In this document: positions 1 to 5,736 of the stretch, one piece after another | How the letters are laid out: each line of letters begins with the position of its first letter | Position numbering within the stretch: position 1 is the first letter of the stretch | Source of the DNA: Acidobacteriota bacterium | GTDB lineage: Bacteria > Acidobacteriota > Terriglobia > UBA7540 | DNA: 8,566 nt | Direction of reading: 5' to 3' | Assembly (NCBI GenBank): GCA_021784615.1 | Contig: JAJYHU010000408.1 | Span: 1-8,566, forward strand | Position numbers and translations under genes: made by a program | Notes under the pieces: model-generated | The model's input: only the letters and a program-made list of their open reading frames with translations | The model's database searches: none | What the model was told of the DNA's origin: nothing

Positions 1-97
1 TTGTCGGCCCGCCCCCTGAATTCACTCCAAAAGGCTAGCATACTAGTGTCTGTTTGTCAAGGGAAATATCCTGCGAGCGGGTTTCGGCAGGTGCATC

Positions 98-139
98 GGC
101 GCCTTGGGCGCCGCTCGTTCCGCAAGGCTGCGGTTTTTT
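98..139 (+). terminator. Intrinsic terminator (or attenuator-like hairpins) at left edge
   Basis: A GC-rich hairpin (CCGCA, 4-nt loop, TGCGG; 120-133) is followed at once by six T residues (134-139), which is the form of a Rho-independent terminator. Just upstream lies another hairpin, GGCGCC-ttg-GGCGCC (98-112). GCCTTG at 101-106 is also the exact complement of CAAGGC at 123-128, so a third pairing would exclude both of the others. The simplest reading is the terminator of a gene beyond the left edge; the competing pairing also allows an attenuator ahead of the TonB-domain gene. The stem is only 5 bp, so confidence is moderate. Confidence 0.5.
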
Positions 140-229
140 AGCCGTCGGATTTTTTCTGAATAAAACGAAACACTCCATGAGTTCATGGGCAACGTGCTGT
201 ACAATCTCTCAGGAGCTGAGGGAGGGGAA

Positions 230-1135
230 ATGAACATAATTCGGCAGGTGAAGCTCGGTCGCGGGCTTGCAGGCTTTGGGATTCTTTTGATGATGGCTCT
301 GCCGCTGCTCGCCCAACAGAAGCCTGCCACCGGAACGGCGGGCGGAAGCGCCGCGGCGCAAAATCCATCTACTCAGTCGCAATCTCCCGCAGTTCCCGCC
401 GCGGCAGCCTCAACATCCCTGGCGCAAGCGGCCAGTAACCGAATCTATATCAAGCCTGCCAAAGAAAACGGCGCCAATCGCGTGGACATGGCGCGCCTGC
501 GCGCTGATATGGCAAGGCGGGGAATTGCGCTGGCGGAGAAGCCATCGGCGGCAACGCTGGTTCTGAACGTGTGGCATGACGCGCACGGATTCCTTGGCGT
601 GATGACGGACCGCGAGGGATCAATCCTGTGGACGGGGATGGAAACGACCCAGGACGCGCTGGAGAAGGGCATTGTGCGCTTTGCCCTGAGACCGCCCGAG
701 GCCCAAAACAAGCCTGCCGCGCCAGCCGCATCATCCGCGCGTAGCAACGCTGCGGGAGGCCTGGGCTCTTCCCGAGCCGGGCAGCCGCTTTCGGCTTCCA
801 CCTTGATGAACGGAGGGCTTCACCAAGTCGGCGGCGAGAAAGTCACGCCTCCTGTTCTTGTCTACAACCCCAAGCCTCCCTATACGAAGGCTGCCAGGAA
901 TCGCGGCCTGGAAGGAACGGTGGATCTGCTGATTTTGGTGGACGCCAAAGGCGGCGTGACGGACGTAAAAGAGCACGGCGCGCCGCTCGGTTCGGGCTTG
1001 GACGAAAGCGCCATCAATACCGTTCGCGCGTGGAAGTTCAAGCCCGCTGAGCGCGCCGGCGTTCCCGTGGCCGTGCGGATTATTGTCGAGGTCTCTTTCC
1101 GTCTGAGGCCAAAGCAGACCCTGCAGAATGACTGA
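230..1135 (+). CDS. Secreted TonB C-terminal domain protein
   Basis: The 301-residue protein begins with a basic and then hydrophobic signal peptide (residues 1-28, ending LPLLA before QQ), so it is probably exported and cleaved. Residues 31-66 are an Ala/Pro/Gln/Ser-rich linker. Residues 70-153 form a small alpha/beta-looking region I do not recognise. A second low-complexity linker runs to about 195. Residues 200-292 match a TonB C-terminal domain: the PPYTKAARNRGLEGTV segment, the VDAKGGVTDV strand turn, LDESAINTVRAWKFKPA, and a closing VEVSFRL strand. Classical TonB is anchored by an uncleaved N-terminal helix and energised by ExbB/ExbD; a cleaved form cannot work that way, and its role in Acidobacteriota proteins of this type is unclear. 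The start at 230 was preferred over an ATG at 185 because GGGAGGGG lies directly before it and the signal peptide then begins at residue 1. A TACAAT at 200-205 could be a -10 box, which would also exclude the earlier start. No exbB/exbD genes are adjacent. Confidence 0.88.
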   Translation: MNIIRQVKLGRGLAGFGILLMMALPLLAQQKPATGTAGGSAAAQNPSTQSQSPAVPAAAASTSLAQAASNRIYIKPAKENGANRVDMARLRADMARRGIALAEKPSAATLVLNVWHDAHGFLGVMTDREGSILWTGMETTQDALEKGIVRFALRPPEAQNKPAAPAASSARSNAAGGLGSSRAGQPLSASTLMNGGLHQVGGEKVTPPVLVYNPKPPYTKAARNRGLEGTVDLLILVDAKGGVTDVKEHGAPLGSGLDESAINTVRAWKFKPAERAGVPVAVRIIVEVSFRLRPKQTLQND

Positions 1136-1162
1136 CGCCCGGCCGGATGCGGTTGGCCGGCG
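1136..1162 (+). terminator. Hairpin after the TonB-domain gene, weak terminator
   Basis: CCGGCC (1139-1144) pairs with GGCCGG (1155-1160) around a 10-nt loop and extends by two pairs past a bulged C. It begins at the base after the stop codon. No T-run follows, so it may stabilise the mRNA 3' end rather than terminate by itself. Confidence 0.35.
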
Positions 1163-1197
1163 AAATGGCAGGATATTTTATCTCCTAATTTATCCTC

Positions 1198-1226
1198 TTG
1201 AAAGCAGGACGAAAAACGAGTACCAT
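1198..1226 (+). promoter_or_regulatory. Candidate promoter of the antitoxin gene
   Basis: TTGAAA (1198-1203) and TACCAT (1221-1226) are 17 nt apart, giving a sigma70-like -35/-10 pair that would start transcription about 10-15 nt ahead of the GTG start codon. The AT-rich DNA just upstream carries AGGATA (1170-1175) and its inverse TATCCT (1191-1196). Toxin-antitoxin operons are usually autoregulated by the ribbon-helix-helix antitoxin, so this repeat is a candidate operator. The promoter is inferred from sequence alone. Confidence 0.42.
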
Positions 1227-1246
1227 AATTTCAGGAGGGTGCTGAA

Positions 1247-1522
1247 GTGCCGGCCACAGCCCATAAGAAGAAGCTTTCGACGACGATTTCAAGCGAGAGC
1301 TACCGGTACATCGAGCGCCAGATCGCGAGCGGCGAAGCCTTGAGCGCGGCTGAGGTGGTGGAACGAGCGCTCGACCGGATGCGGCGGATTGAGAACCGGA
1401 AGAGGCTTGAACGCGATACGGCCGCGTACTTCAACAGCCTCAGCCCAGGCGCCGCGCGCGAAGAATCTGAACTGAGTTCCGCGCTGGGCAGCCTGGCGGA
1501 CGAAATCGACCTGGACGCCTAG
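1247..1522 (+). CDS. Ribbon-helix-helix (CopG/ParD-type) antitoxin
   Basis: This 91-residue protein has the build of a type II antitoxin. Residues 8-14 (KKLSTTI) form the basic DNA-binding strand, 15-29 the first helix (SSESYRYIERQI) and 33-48 the second helix (SAAEVVERALDRM), the ribbon-helix-helix pattern of CopG, ParD and mycobacterial-type MazE proteins. The charged C-terminal half (49-91) is rich in Glu, Arg and Ala, as expected of the disordered part that wraps the toxin. Translation starts at GTG, with AGGAGGG at 1233-1239 ending 7 nt upstream. The next gene on the same strand is a MazF-like toxin, so the pair is read as a type II toxin-antitoxin module in which this protein binds the toxin and represses the shared promoter. 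Unusually, the toxin begins 185 nt downstream instead of overlapping. The family call is firm; pairing with this toxin is inferred from order and strand. Confidence 0.82.
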   Translation: MPATAHKKKLSTTISSESYRYIERQIASGEALSAAEVVERALDRMRRIENRKRLERDTAAYFNSLSPGAAREESELSSALGSLADEIDLDA

Positions 1523-1565
1523 CGTCATGTCTCAGAAGTGCGTTGATAAAATCTGCGCGTGTCGC

Positions 1566-1661
1566 TGCCATTCCGAGGGCCGAGGTTTCGATCGGCCCGA
1601 GGAATCTGCTTTGTTTTCAATTCCTCATCAAAAGCAGATTCCTCGCTGCGCTCGGAATGAC
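1566..1661. repeat. Dispersed palindromic repeat (REP/MITE-like) inside the toxin-antitoxin gap
   Basis: The element is a long imperfect palindrome. CATTCCGAG (1569-1577) pairs exactly with CTCGGAATG (1651-1659), and CGAGGAATCTGCTTT (1598-1612) pairs exactly with AAAGCAGATTCCTCG (1631-1645). The left arm carries an extra internal hairpin, GGGCCGA (1577-1583) with TCGGCCC (1592-1598), where the right arm has only a few bases, so the folded form is branched. The unit CATTCCGAGCGCAGCGAGG, read on the minus strand, is a sequence I recall as dispersed in many environmental bacterial genomes, where it yields the spurious peptide HSERSEESA. No transposase and no clear target-site duplication are present. 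The nine bases TGCCATTCC at the left end recur at the toxin start codon (1709-1717), which may be chance. Confidence 0.75.
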
Positions 1662-1707
1662 ATTTAGACTTATGCGGCGAATTAGTGAGCCAGTACGTTA
1701 GCGCGCC

Positions 1708-2070
1708 ATGCCATTCCCATCTCCCAGACGCGGAGAAATTTGGACTGCCAATCTCGGCGAGCGCCGGGAGCGCCATTGGGTGCTGATTGTTTCTCTCGAC
1801 GGGCGCAACCAAAGCAACAGGATTGATTCCGTTCTCATCGTTCCGTTCAGCAGCCGGGCCGCGGCGGCTCCCACCATTCTGCCCTTGCCGCCGGGAGAGA
1901 CGGGCCTGCCGGAGACCTCCTACCTGCGGGGGCACTTCATCACAACCTTGCCCAAGCAGCGGCTGATCGAGCGAACGCGCACTTTATCGGCAAGACGCAT
2001 GCGCGAGGTTGCCGCCGTCATTCGAAGGGCGTTTGATCCCGACGCGCCGTACGAATCGTTGGCAGAATAA
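1708..2070 (+). CDS. MazF/PemK-like endoribonuclease toxin
   Basis: The 120-residue protein shows the PemK/MazF fold pattern: an opening RRGEIWTANLG strand (7-17), then HWVLIVS (23-29), DSVLIVPFSSR (40-50) and a LPKQRLIERTRTLS segment (about 81-94) before a terminal helix. MazF toxins are ribosome-independent mRNA interferases that cut single-stranded RNA at short motifs and are held inactive by their antitoxin. By position, R22 corresponds to the catalytic arginine of Bacillus MazF, and S48 sits where Thr48 is found, a conservative change. Length agrees with the family (about 110-120). The antitoxin gene lies upstream, but the 185-nt gap rules out the usual translational coupling. No Shine-Dalgarno sequence is visible before this ATG, so expression may be weak or may depend on a promoter inside the gap. 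There is no frameshift or truncation. The family call is fairly secure; activity is not shown. Confidence 0.82.
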   Translation: MPFPSPRRGEIWTANLGERRERHWVLIVSLDGRNQSNRIDSVLIVPFSSRAAAAPTILPLPPGETGLPETSYLRGHFITTLPKQRLIERTRTLSARRMREVAAVIRRAFDPDAPYESLAE

Positions 2071-2165
2071 TTTCCTTTGCTGCATCGGGACGCACGCCGT
2101 TTTCTTGAAGACCTGTGCCATCCGTCCGGAGGGCCCCGCCATCCATCGGAAGGGAAGATTGCCTT

Positions 2166-2185
2166 CTTTCGGCAAAAGCCGGAAG
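2166..2185. terminator. Hairpin between convergent genes, possible two-way terminator
   Basis: An 8-bp stem (2166-2173 with 2178-2185, including one G·T pair) closes a 4-nt loop between the toxin stop and the stop of the convergent kelch gene. The loop reads AAAA on plus and TTTT on minus. Neither side has a proper T-run, so the assignment rests mainly on position. The rest of 2071-2195 shows nothing recognisable. Confidence 0.3.
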
Positions 2186-2195
2186 CGCCGCGATC

Positions 2196-3725
2196 CTACG
2201 GCGCGTTGTTATAGTAGACCGTCGCGCTGGGAGCTTGCAATAACACGGACTGCCCGCCGATCAAGATGAACCGTGGCGTAGCCGTCGGGGATTGCAGCGG
2301 GCTTACGATAGCCGCCGCGTTGTAGACGTTGGCGCCGGGGGCATTCACGGCCGTGATGCCGTTCCAGGATCCCAGCGTGCTGTCAGCATTAATCACGCTC
2401 CGTTCGAGTTCCAGCGAGAGCCCGTTATAGATGCCCTCCGCGTCGATGACTTGTCCGAAGGCGTTCCAGGTGATGTGTTTTTTCCGGTTTTTAACGGTTG
2501 ATGACGTGGCGGTCCATGTTCCGACCACGCCGTTCAGAGCGCTGGCAAAATTCGCGTTGGTGACGCCGGAAGTGGCGCTGCCTTCCTGGCTGGGGGTTGT
2601 GGAAGTGGCGCTGTCGCCGTCGAGGACATAGAGCTTGCCCGCGAATCCAAACGCCGTGGCAAAAGAAATTCCCATCGGGTAGGCGTTCGGGGAGGCGGTC
2701 CACGTCCCCAAAGTTCCGTCGGCATTGACCGGCGCGGAGTAAACATTAGGGGAGGGAGTCCCGTCGGAGCGCAGGCCTCCCACCACGTAGACGTAGCCGT
2801 TGAAGAGCGCCGCCGCCGGCCCCACCAACGCCTGCGGCAGTGAAGAAAGTGCCGACCAGCTTCCCACCGCACCGCTGTTGGTGTTGACGCTGGCCATATA
2901 AACGGTTGTGGTTCCTCCAGGCGCGTCGCTCGAGGTTTGCTGTCCGCCGATGACGTATACAAAGCGCGAGCTCGCAGAGACAAGGGAGTTTCCTGGGTCG
3001 GCTTCCACCATGGCCGCGTAGGCGCGAGTGGCGGGAAGCGCGGTGGTGGGAATATTGGTCCAGCTTGGGCCCACGGTGCCATCCGTTGCGAGCGTGTTGC
3101 AAAGCACTGTGTTCCTGTTGTTGGTTCCGTCGTTGCCTCCCGCTGTAACCACGAAGGCGCTTGTATCGCTAATTGGGACGGCAACCGCGCTAAGCCCGCC
3201 CAGCTTGGTCGGCAGGGGGGTGGTGGTTGTCCACGTGACGTTGTTGACATTAAAGGTGAGGGTTTGCACAAGGGTCAGGTCTTTGGCGTTGCTGGTTCCT
3301 CCAGTGGTGTTGACGGTTACGGAGACGGTTCCGGGGACGGTAAAATTGTTCGTGCCATCCCCCTTGGGAACTGTGACGACCGTGCCGCTATCGTTCCAGC
3401 CTGATGCATCCGGCACCACAGTGACGCTGATGCCGGACGACGACTGCGTAAAAACCACCTTGCCCGGGGCGCTTTGGAAGCCCGTGCCGTTGATTTCAAT
3501 CGGAAGACCGACCGGGCTGGAGGGATCGGTCGAATTATTAATGTTTAAGATAGCCGGTACCGGAGGGGGGGCAACATTGCCGCTTCCGCTGGAACCTCCG
3601 CAGGCAACAAACAGCGTGGCCGCCGCGAGCACAGTAAGGCCGGCCATAGCCGCGGCGTGGGACCGCCTGGCTGGGGTTGCCAGCCTTGCGGCGAGGCGGC
3701 GGATACCTTCAACAACATCTTCCAT
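2196..3725 (-). CDS. Kelch-type beta-propeller lipoprotein with IPT/TIG domain
   Basis: The 509-residue protein starts with an unusually long basic leader (Arg-rich, 1-26), a hydrophobic segment (27-41) and a lipobox-like FVAC with the acceptor Cys at 42, followed by GGSSGSG, typical of an outer-envelope lipoprotein. Residues about 58-152 resemble an IPT/TIG immunoglobulin-like domain (PIEINGTGF, then PGTVSVTV). Residues 165-509 are kelch-like blades, with strand signatures FVVTAGG (191), FVYVIGG (255), YVYVVGG (311), LYVLDGD (365) and FILIGG (486). A second periodic motif of the form DGTLGTW recurs at about 215, 284, 336, 398 and 447. Such propellers bind proteins or glycans; no catalytic residues can be argued here. 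AAGGAG (minus strand, 3739-3734) lies 8 nt before this ATG. Another ATG immediately after it is out of frame. The gene stands alone, convergent with the toxin and divergent from the next gene. Substrate and partner are unknown. Confidence 0.82.
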   Translation of the reverse strand: MEDVVEGIRRLAARLATPARRSHAAAMAGLTVLAAATLFVACGGSSGSGNVAPPPVPAILNINNSTDPSSPVGLPIEINGTGFQSAPGKVVFTQSSSGISVTVVPDASGWNDSGTVVTVPKGDGTNNFTVPGTVSVTVNTTGGTSNAKDLTLVQTLTFNVNNVTWTTTTPLPTKLGGLSAVAVPISDTSAFVVTAGGNDGTNNRNTVLCNTLATDGTVGPSWTNIPTTALPATRAYAAMVEADPGNSLVSASSRFVYVIGGQQTSSDAPGGTTTVYMASVNTNSGAVGSWSALSSLPQALVGPAAALFNGYVYVVGGLRSDGTPSPNVYSAPVNADGTLGTWTASPNAYPMGISFATAFGFAGKLYVLDGDSATSTTPSQEGSATSGVTNANFASALNGVVGTWTATSSTVKNRKKHITWNAFGQVIDAEGIYNGLSLELERSVINADSTLGSWNGITAVNAPGANVYNAAAIVSPLQSPTATPRFILIGGQSVLLQAPSATVYYNNAP

Positions 3726-3792
3726 CTTGGCATCTCCTTGTTCTCCCCAACAATGCCGGCGCCTGTGCGCGATAAAGCTCCCCTGCTTACGG

Positions 3793-3822
3793 CTTATATA
3801 TGATTTATTAGGCAGAAGGCAA
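3793..3822 (-). promoter_or_regulatory. Candidate promoter of the kelch lipoprotein gene
   Basis: On the minus strand TTGCCT (3822-3817) and TATAAG (3798-3793) are 18 nt apart, a fair sigma70-like pair in an AT-rich stretch. Transcription would begin near 3786, leaving a leader of about 60 nt before the start codon at 3725. Confidence 0.42.
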
Positions 3823-3845
3823 CTGTTCCAGTAGACAGGTGACTG

Positions 3846-3891
3846 GTACTTTAGTACTGTTGCAAACTTGCGTTATGAGTCGTAAGTTTGC
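3846..3891. repeat. Two adjacent inverted repeats in the divergent intergenic region
   Basis: The 303-nt gap between the divergent genes (3726-4028) contains two palindromes. GTACT-TT-AGTAC spans 3846-3857. A larger one pairs GCAAACTTGCG (3862-3872) with CGTAAGTTTGC (3881-3891) around an 8-nt loop, 11 bp with one G·T. They lie between the candidate promoter of the kelch gene and the start of the gene at 4029, the place for a shared operator or an mRNA leader structure. No T-run follows, so it is not a terminator. The remaining sequence, 3892-4016, shows no gene and no riboswitch I can recognise. Confidence 0.5.
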
Positions 3892-4028
3892 GATTATGGG
3901 ATCAGGTTTTATGGGGCAAGGCAATATTTGTCTCGGATAGCCAATCCCGGGGCTCGACCAGAGGCAACCCTCGCATGGGAGGAGGCATCCCAGCGCGATA
4001 GGGGGGCTCCAAGGTAAGGGAGGAGATT

Positions 4029-4685
4029 ATGCGACGATTGACACAATTAGGGTTGATCGGTGTAGTCGGTACTTTTTCTCTGTTGCTCATGGGACCCGCA
4101 AGCATGCTTGGTCAGCAAACCAGCAATGACCAGTCTACGCTGACGCTCAAGCAGGTCAAGCAACAGTTGAAGCAGAACCAGCAATATCTGAAACAGGCTG
4201 AAAAAGAGGGCAAGGCCGGAAATTCAGCGGGCTTGCAGACGGCGCTCACTAACTATGACAGCGGCATGTCAGGATTGAATACCGCCCTTAGCCAGGGGCA
4301 TTTCAACGGCAGCCTCTCCCAGCAGGAAGACGCCTACAAGCGCGTTCAGAAGGCGACCCAAAAACATATCAACGTTCTTACCGGACTGCTCGGTAAAGTT
4401 CCTTCACAGGCTGTTCCACACATTCAGCACGCGATCGACGTCTCCAAGACGGGGCAGACAACCGCGCTCAATCAACTGAGCACGCTGCACACGCAGCAAG
4501 CCCAAGCCACCATGGGACAAGGGAATCGTCCGAACATGGAACAGGGCCAGGGAATGGGCCGGCCGGAAGGCGCAGGCAGCCAAGGCGGCTTCGGCCAGAT
4601 GGGCGGAGCAGCCCCGATGGGTGGCGGCATGGGCGCTGGTATGGGACATGCCGGCGGACCTCCCATGGGACATCCTGGCAGGTAA
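4029..4685 (+). CDS. Small secreted Gln-rich protein with Gly/Met/His tail
   Basis: I cannot name this 218-residue protein. Residues 1-29 form a signal peptide (basic start, hydrophobic GLIGVVGTFSLLLMG, small residues before QQ). Residues 37-62 are a Gln/Lys-rich, probably coiled helix (LKQVKQQLKQNQQYLKQAEKE). Residues 65-158 look all-helical; the stretch from HINVLTGLLGKVPSQAVPHI (113-132) into the following helix resembles periplasmic proteins in which a helical segment ends in a VP-Q-A-x-P turn, as in DUF5667-like domains, but I do not claim membership. The tail (162-218) is low complexity, Gly-rich with eight Met and several His or Pro, including GMGHAGG and PMGHPGR; such tails can be flexible or bind copper-like metals. 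GGGAGGAG just upstream (4018-4025) supports the start. The gene is monocistronic, with a strong terminator 110 nt downstream. Export is likely; function is unknown. Confidence 0.78.
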   Translation: MRRLTQLGLIGVVGTFSLLLMGPASMLGQQTSNDQSTLTLKQVKQQLKQNQQYLKQAEKEGKAGNSAGLQTALTNYDSGMSGLNTALSQGHFNGSLSQQEDAYKRVQKATQKHINVLTGLLGKVPSQAVPHIQHAIDVSKTGQTTALNQLSTLHTQQAQATMGQGNRPNMEQGQGMGRPEGAGSQGGFGQMGGAAPMGGGMGAGMGHAGGPPMGHPGR

Positions 4686-4793
4686 GTCAAGACTTAGCGG
4701 CTGGATTTAGGTTAGGCTCTCGCTTCATCTGGAGCAGCAAGCGGCGGGGAAACCTGCCGGAAAGCTCGTGCAGCCGCAGTTCGATTGAAGACA

Positions 4794-4831
4794 ACGGCCT
4801 TTCCTTGTGCAAAGGGAAGGCCGTGTTGTTT
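4794..4831. terminator. Strong two-way intrinsic terminator
   Basis: ACGGCCTTTCCTT (4794-4806) pairs with AAGGGAAGGCCGT (4812-4824), a 13-bp stem with one G·T around a 5-nt loop, followed by GTTGTTT on the plus strand; the minus strand side reads TTGTCTTC. It sits between the end of the secreted protein gene (+) and the end of the prepilin peptidase gene (-), so it can serve both convergent transcripts. Confidence 0.78.
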
Positions 4832-4864
4832 AGGGGAGACGTCTGCTCCTGTGGCGCCGCCGAA

Positions 4865-5692
4865 TCACCGGAATCCCGACCACTGGAGATAAGCGCGCAG
4901 CAGAGCTTCGCCTTGCAGGCTGGCATAGATGGCGGCAATGCCCAGAAAAGTTCCATAAGGCCACTGATAGCCGCGAAAGCGCGGGCTCGTGATGGCAAAG
5001 GGAATGGCGATGATCGTTCCAAGGATCGAGCCGAGCAGGATGGTCAGCAAGGTGAGCGCTGGACCGAGGAAGGTTCCGACCATCAGCATCAACATCACGT
5101 CGCCGAAGCCCAGGCCCTCCTTGTGGCGAAGATAGTAGAAAGCTTCGCCCACCGCATAAAACAGCCCTCCGCCCGCCAGCGCTCCAACCAGGGCGCCCGT
5201 GATGGATAACAGAACTGCGGGCGGGAAGATTCCCCACTGCCGCAAAATCCAGCCGAGCGGGCGGCTATCCACCACAATCAATCCGCTGAGGATCAATCCG
5301 AGCGCCATGCCGGATAGAGTGACGGGGTGGGGAATGCGGCGCTCGTTGAGGTCGGTGAAGACCAAGATGATAATGAGCATCGCGAAGACGGCATTCTTGA
5401 GGAATTCGGGCGTCGCGCCGTAGAGCGAGAAATCAGCCAGAAGAACGGCGGCAGTGAGAGCTTCAACCAGCGGATAGAGCGGCGAGATGCGGGCTTGGCA
5501 ATCGCGGCAGCGGCCCCGGAGCAGCAGATAGCTGAGCAGGGGAATATTGTCATGCCAGCGGATCGAGTGCCCGCAGGCCGGGCAATGCGAACCGGGAGCA
5601 ACCACCGATTCCGCGCGCGGCAAACGGTAGATGCACACGTTGAGGAAGCTGCCAAAAGCCAGTCCGAACAGCGCCACGATTAATAAAGACAT
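4865..5692 (-). CDS. pilD: Prepilin peptidase (type IV leader peptidase/N-methyltransferase)
   Basis: This inner-membrane aspartic protease cleaves the short basic leader of type IV pilins and type II secretion pseudopilins and then methylates the new N-terminal residue. The 275-residue sequence begins with the hallmark GSFLNVCIYRLP (14-25). A zinc-binding methylation domain follows, with two CxxC pairs (C37/C40 and C62/C65). The two catalytic aspartates are D114 (FTDLNERRIPHP) and D198 in GFGDV (the GxGD motif). Hydrophobic segments near 73-90, 100-113, 125-141, 158-181, 198-229 and 240-256 agree with a polytopic protein, and the length is normal for the family. The usual IPD/IPN after the first aspartate is IPH here. 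No Shine-Dalgarno sequence is clear, but the start fits family N-termini. No pilin or secretion genes are nearby; it is the last gene of the minus-strand cluster, 44 nt after the glycosyltransferase. The identification is secure; its substrates lie elsewhere. Confidence 0.95.
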   Translation of the reverse strand: MSLLIVALFGLAFGSFLNVCIYRLPRAESVVAPGSHCPACGHSIRWHDNIPLLSYLLLRGRCRDCQARISPLYPLVEALTAAVLLADFSLYGATPEFLKNAVFAMLIIILVFTDLNERRIPHPVTLSGMALGLILSGLIVVDSRPLGWILRQWGIFPPAVLLSITGALVGALAGGGLFYAVGEAFYYLRHKEGLGFGDVMLMLMVGTFLGPALTLLTILLGSILGTIIAIPFAITSPRFRGYQWPYGTFLGIAAIYASLQGEALLRAYLQWSGFR

Positions 5693-5736
5693 AACGAAGG
5701 ATCAATTCCGTCCTTTATATTATTCGTCATTGAGCG

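Noticed and set aside
185..229. Earlier ATG for the TonB-domain gene
   Set aside because: It adds 15 residues before the signal peptide, has no ribosome binding site, and a TACAAT -10-like box (200-205) would lie inside it.
1525..1935. Minus-strand frame of 136 codons with HSERSEESA
   Set aside because: The peptide is the well-known translation of the palindromic repeat, and the frame lies across the toxin gene on the opposite strand. It is not a gene.
2534..3271. Minus-strand frame of 245 codons
   Set aside because: It overlaps the kelch gene on the same strand in another frame and is a Pro/Arg/Ser-rich shadow with no recognisable domain.
3028..3834. Long plus-strand frame of 268 codons
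   Set aside because: It is antisense to the kelch lipoprotein gene, has valine/proline-rich composition typical of a shadow frame and no ribosome binding site. The opposite strand shows real domains and a signal peptide.
3875..3940. Possible 21-codon leader peptide before the secreted protein gene
   Set aside because: No Shine-Dalgarno sequence precedes the ATG, which lies in the loop of the inverted repeat, and nothing suggests translation.
3892..4028. Riboswitch ahead of the secreted protein gene
   Set aside because: The stretch has several short GC-rich stems, but it does not match the conserved cores of cyclic-di-GMP, cobalamin, TPP or other riboswitches I could recall.
5693..5736. Small frame between the glycosyltransferase and prepilin peptidase genes (ATG at 5730, minus strand)
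   Set aside because: It has only 16 codons, no ribosome binding site, and overlaps the start of the prepilin peptidase gene.
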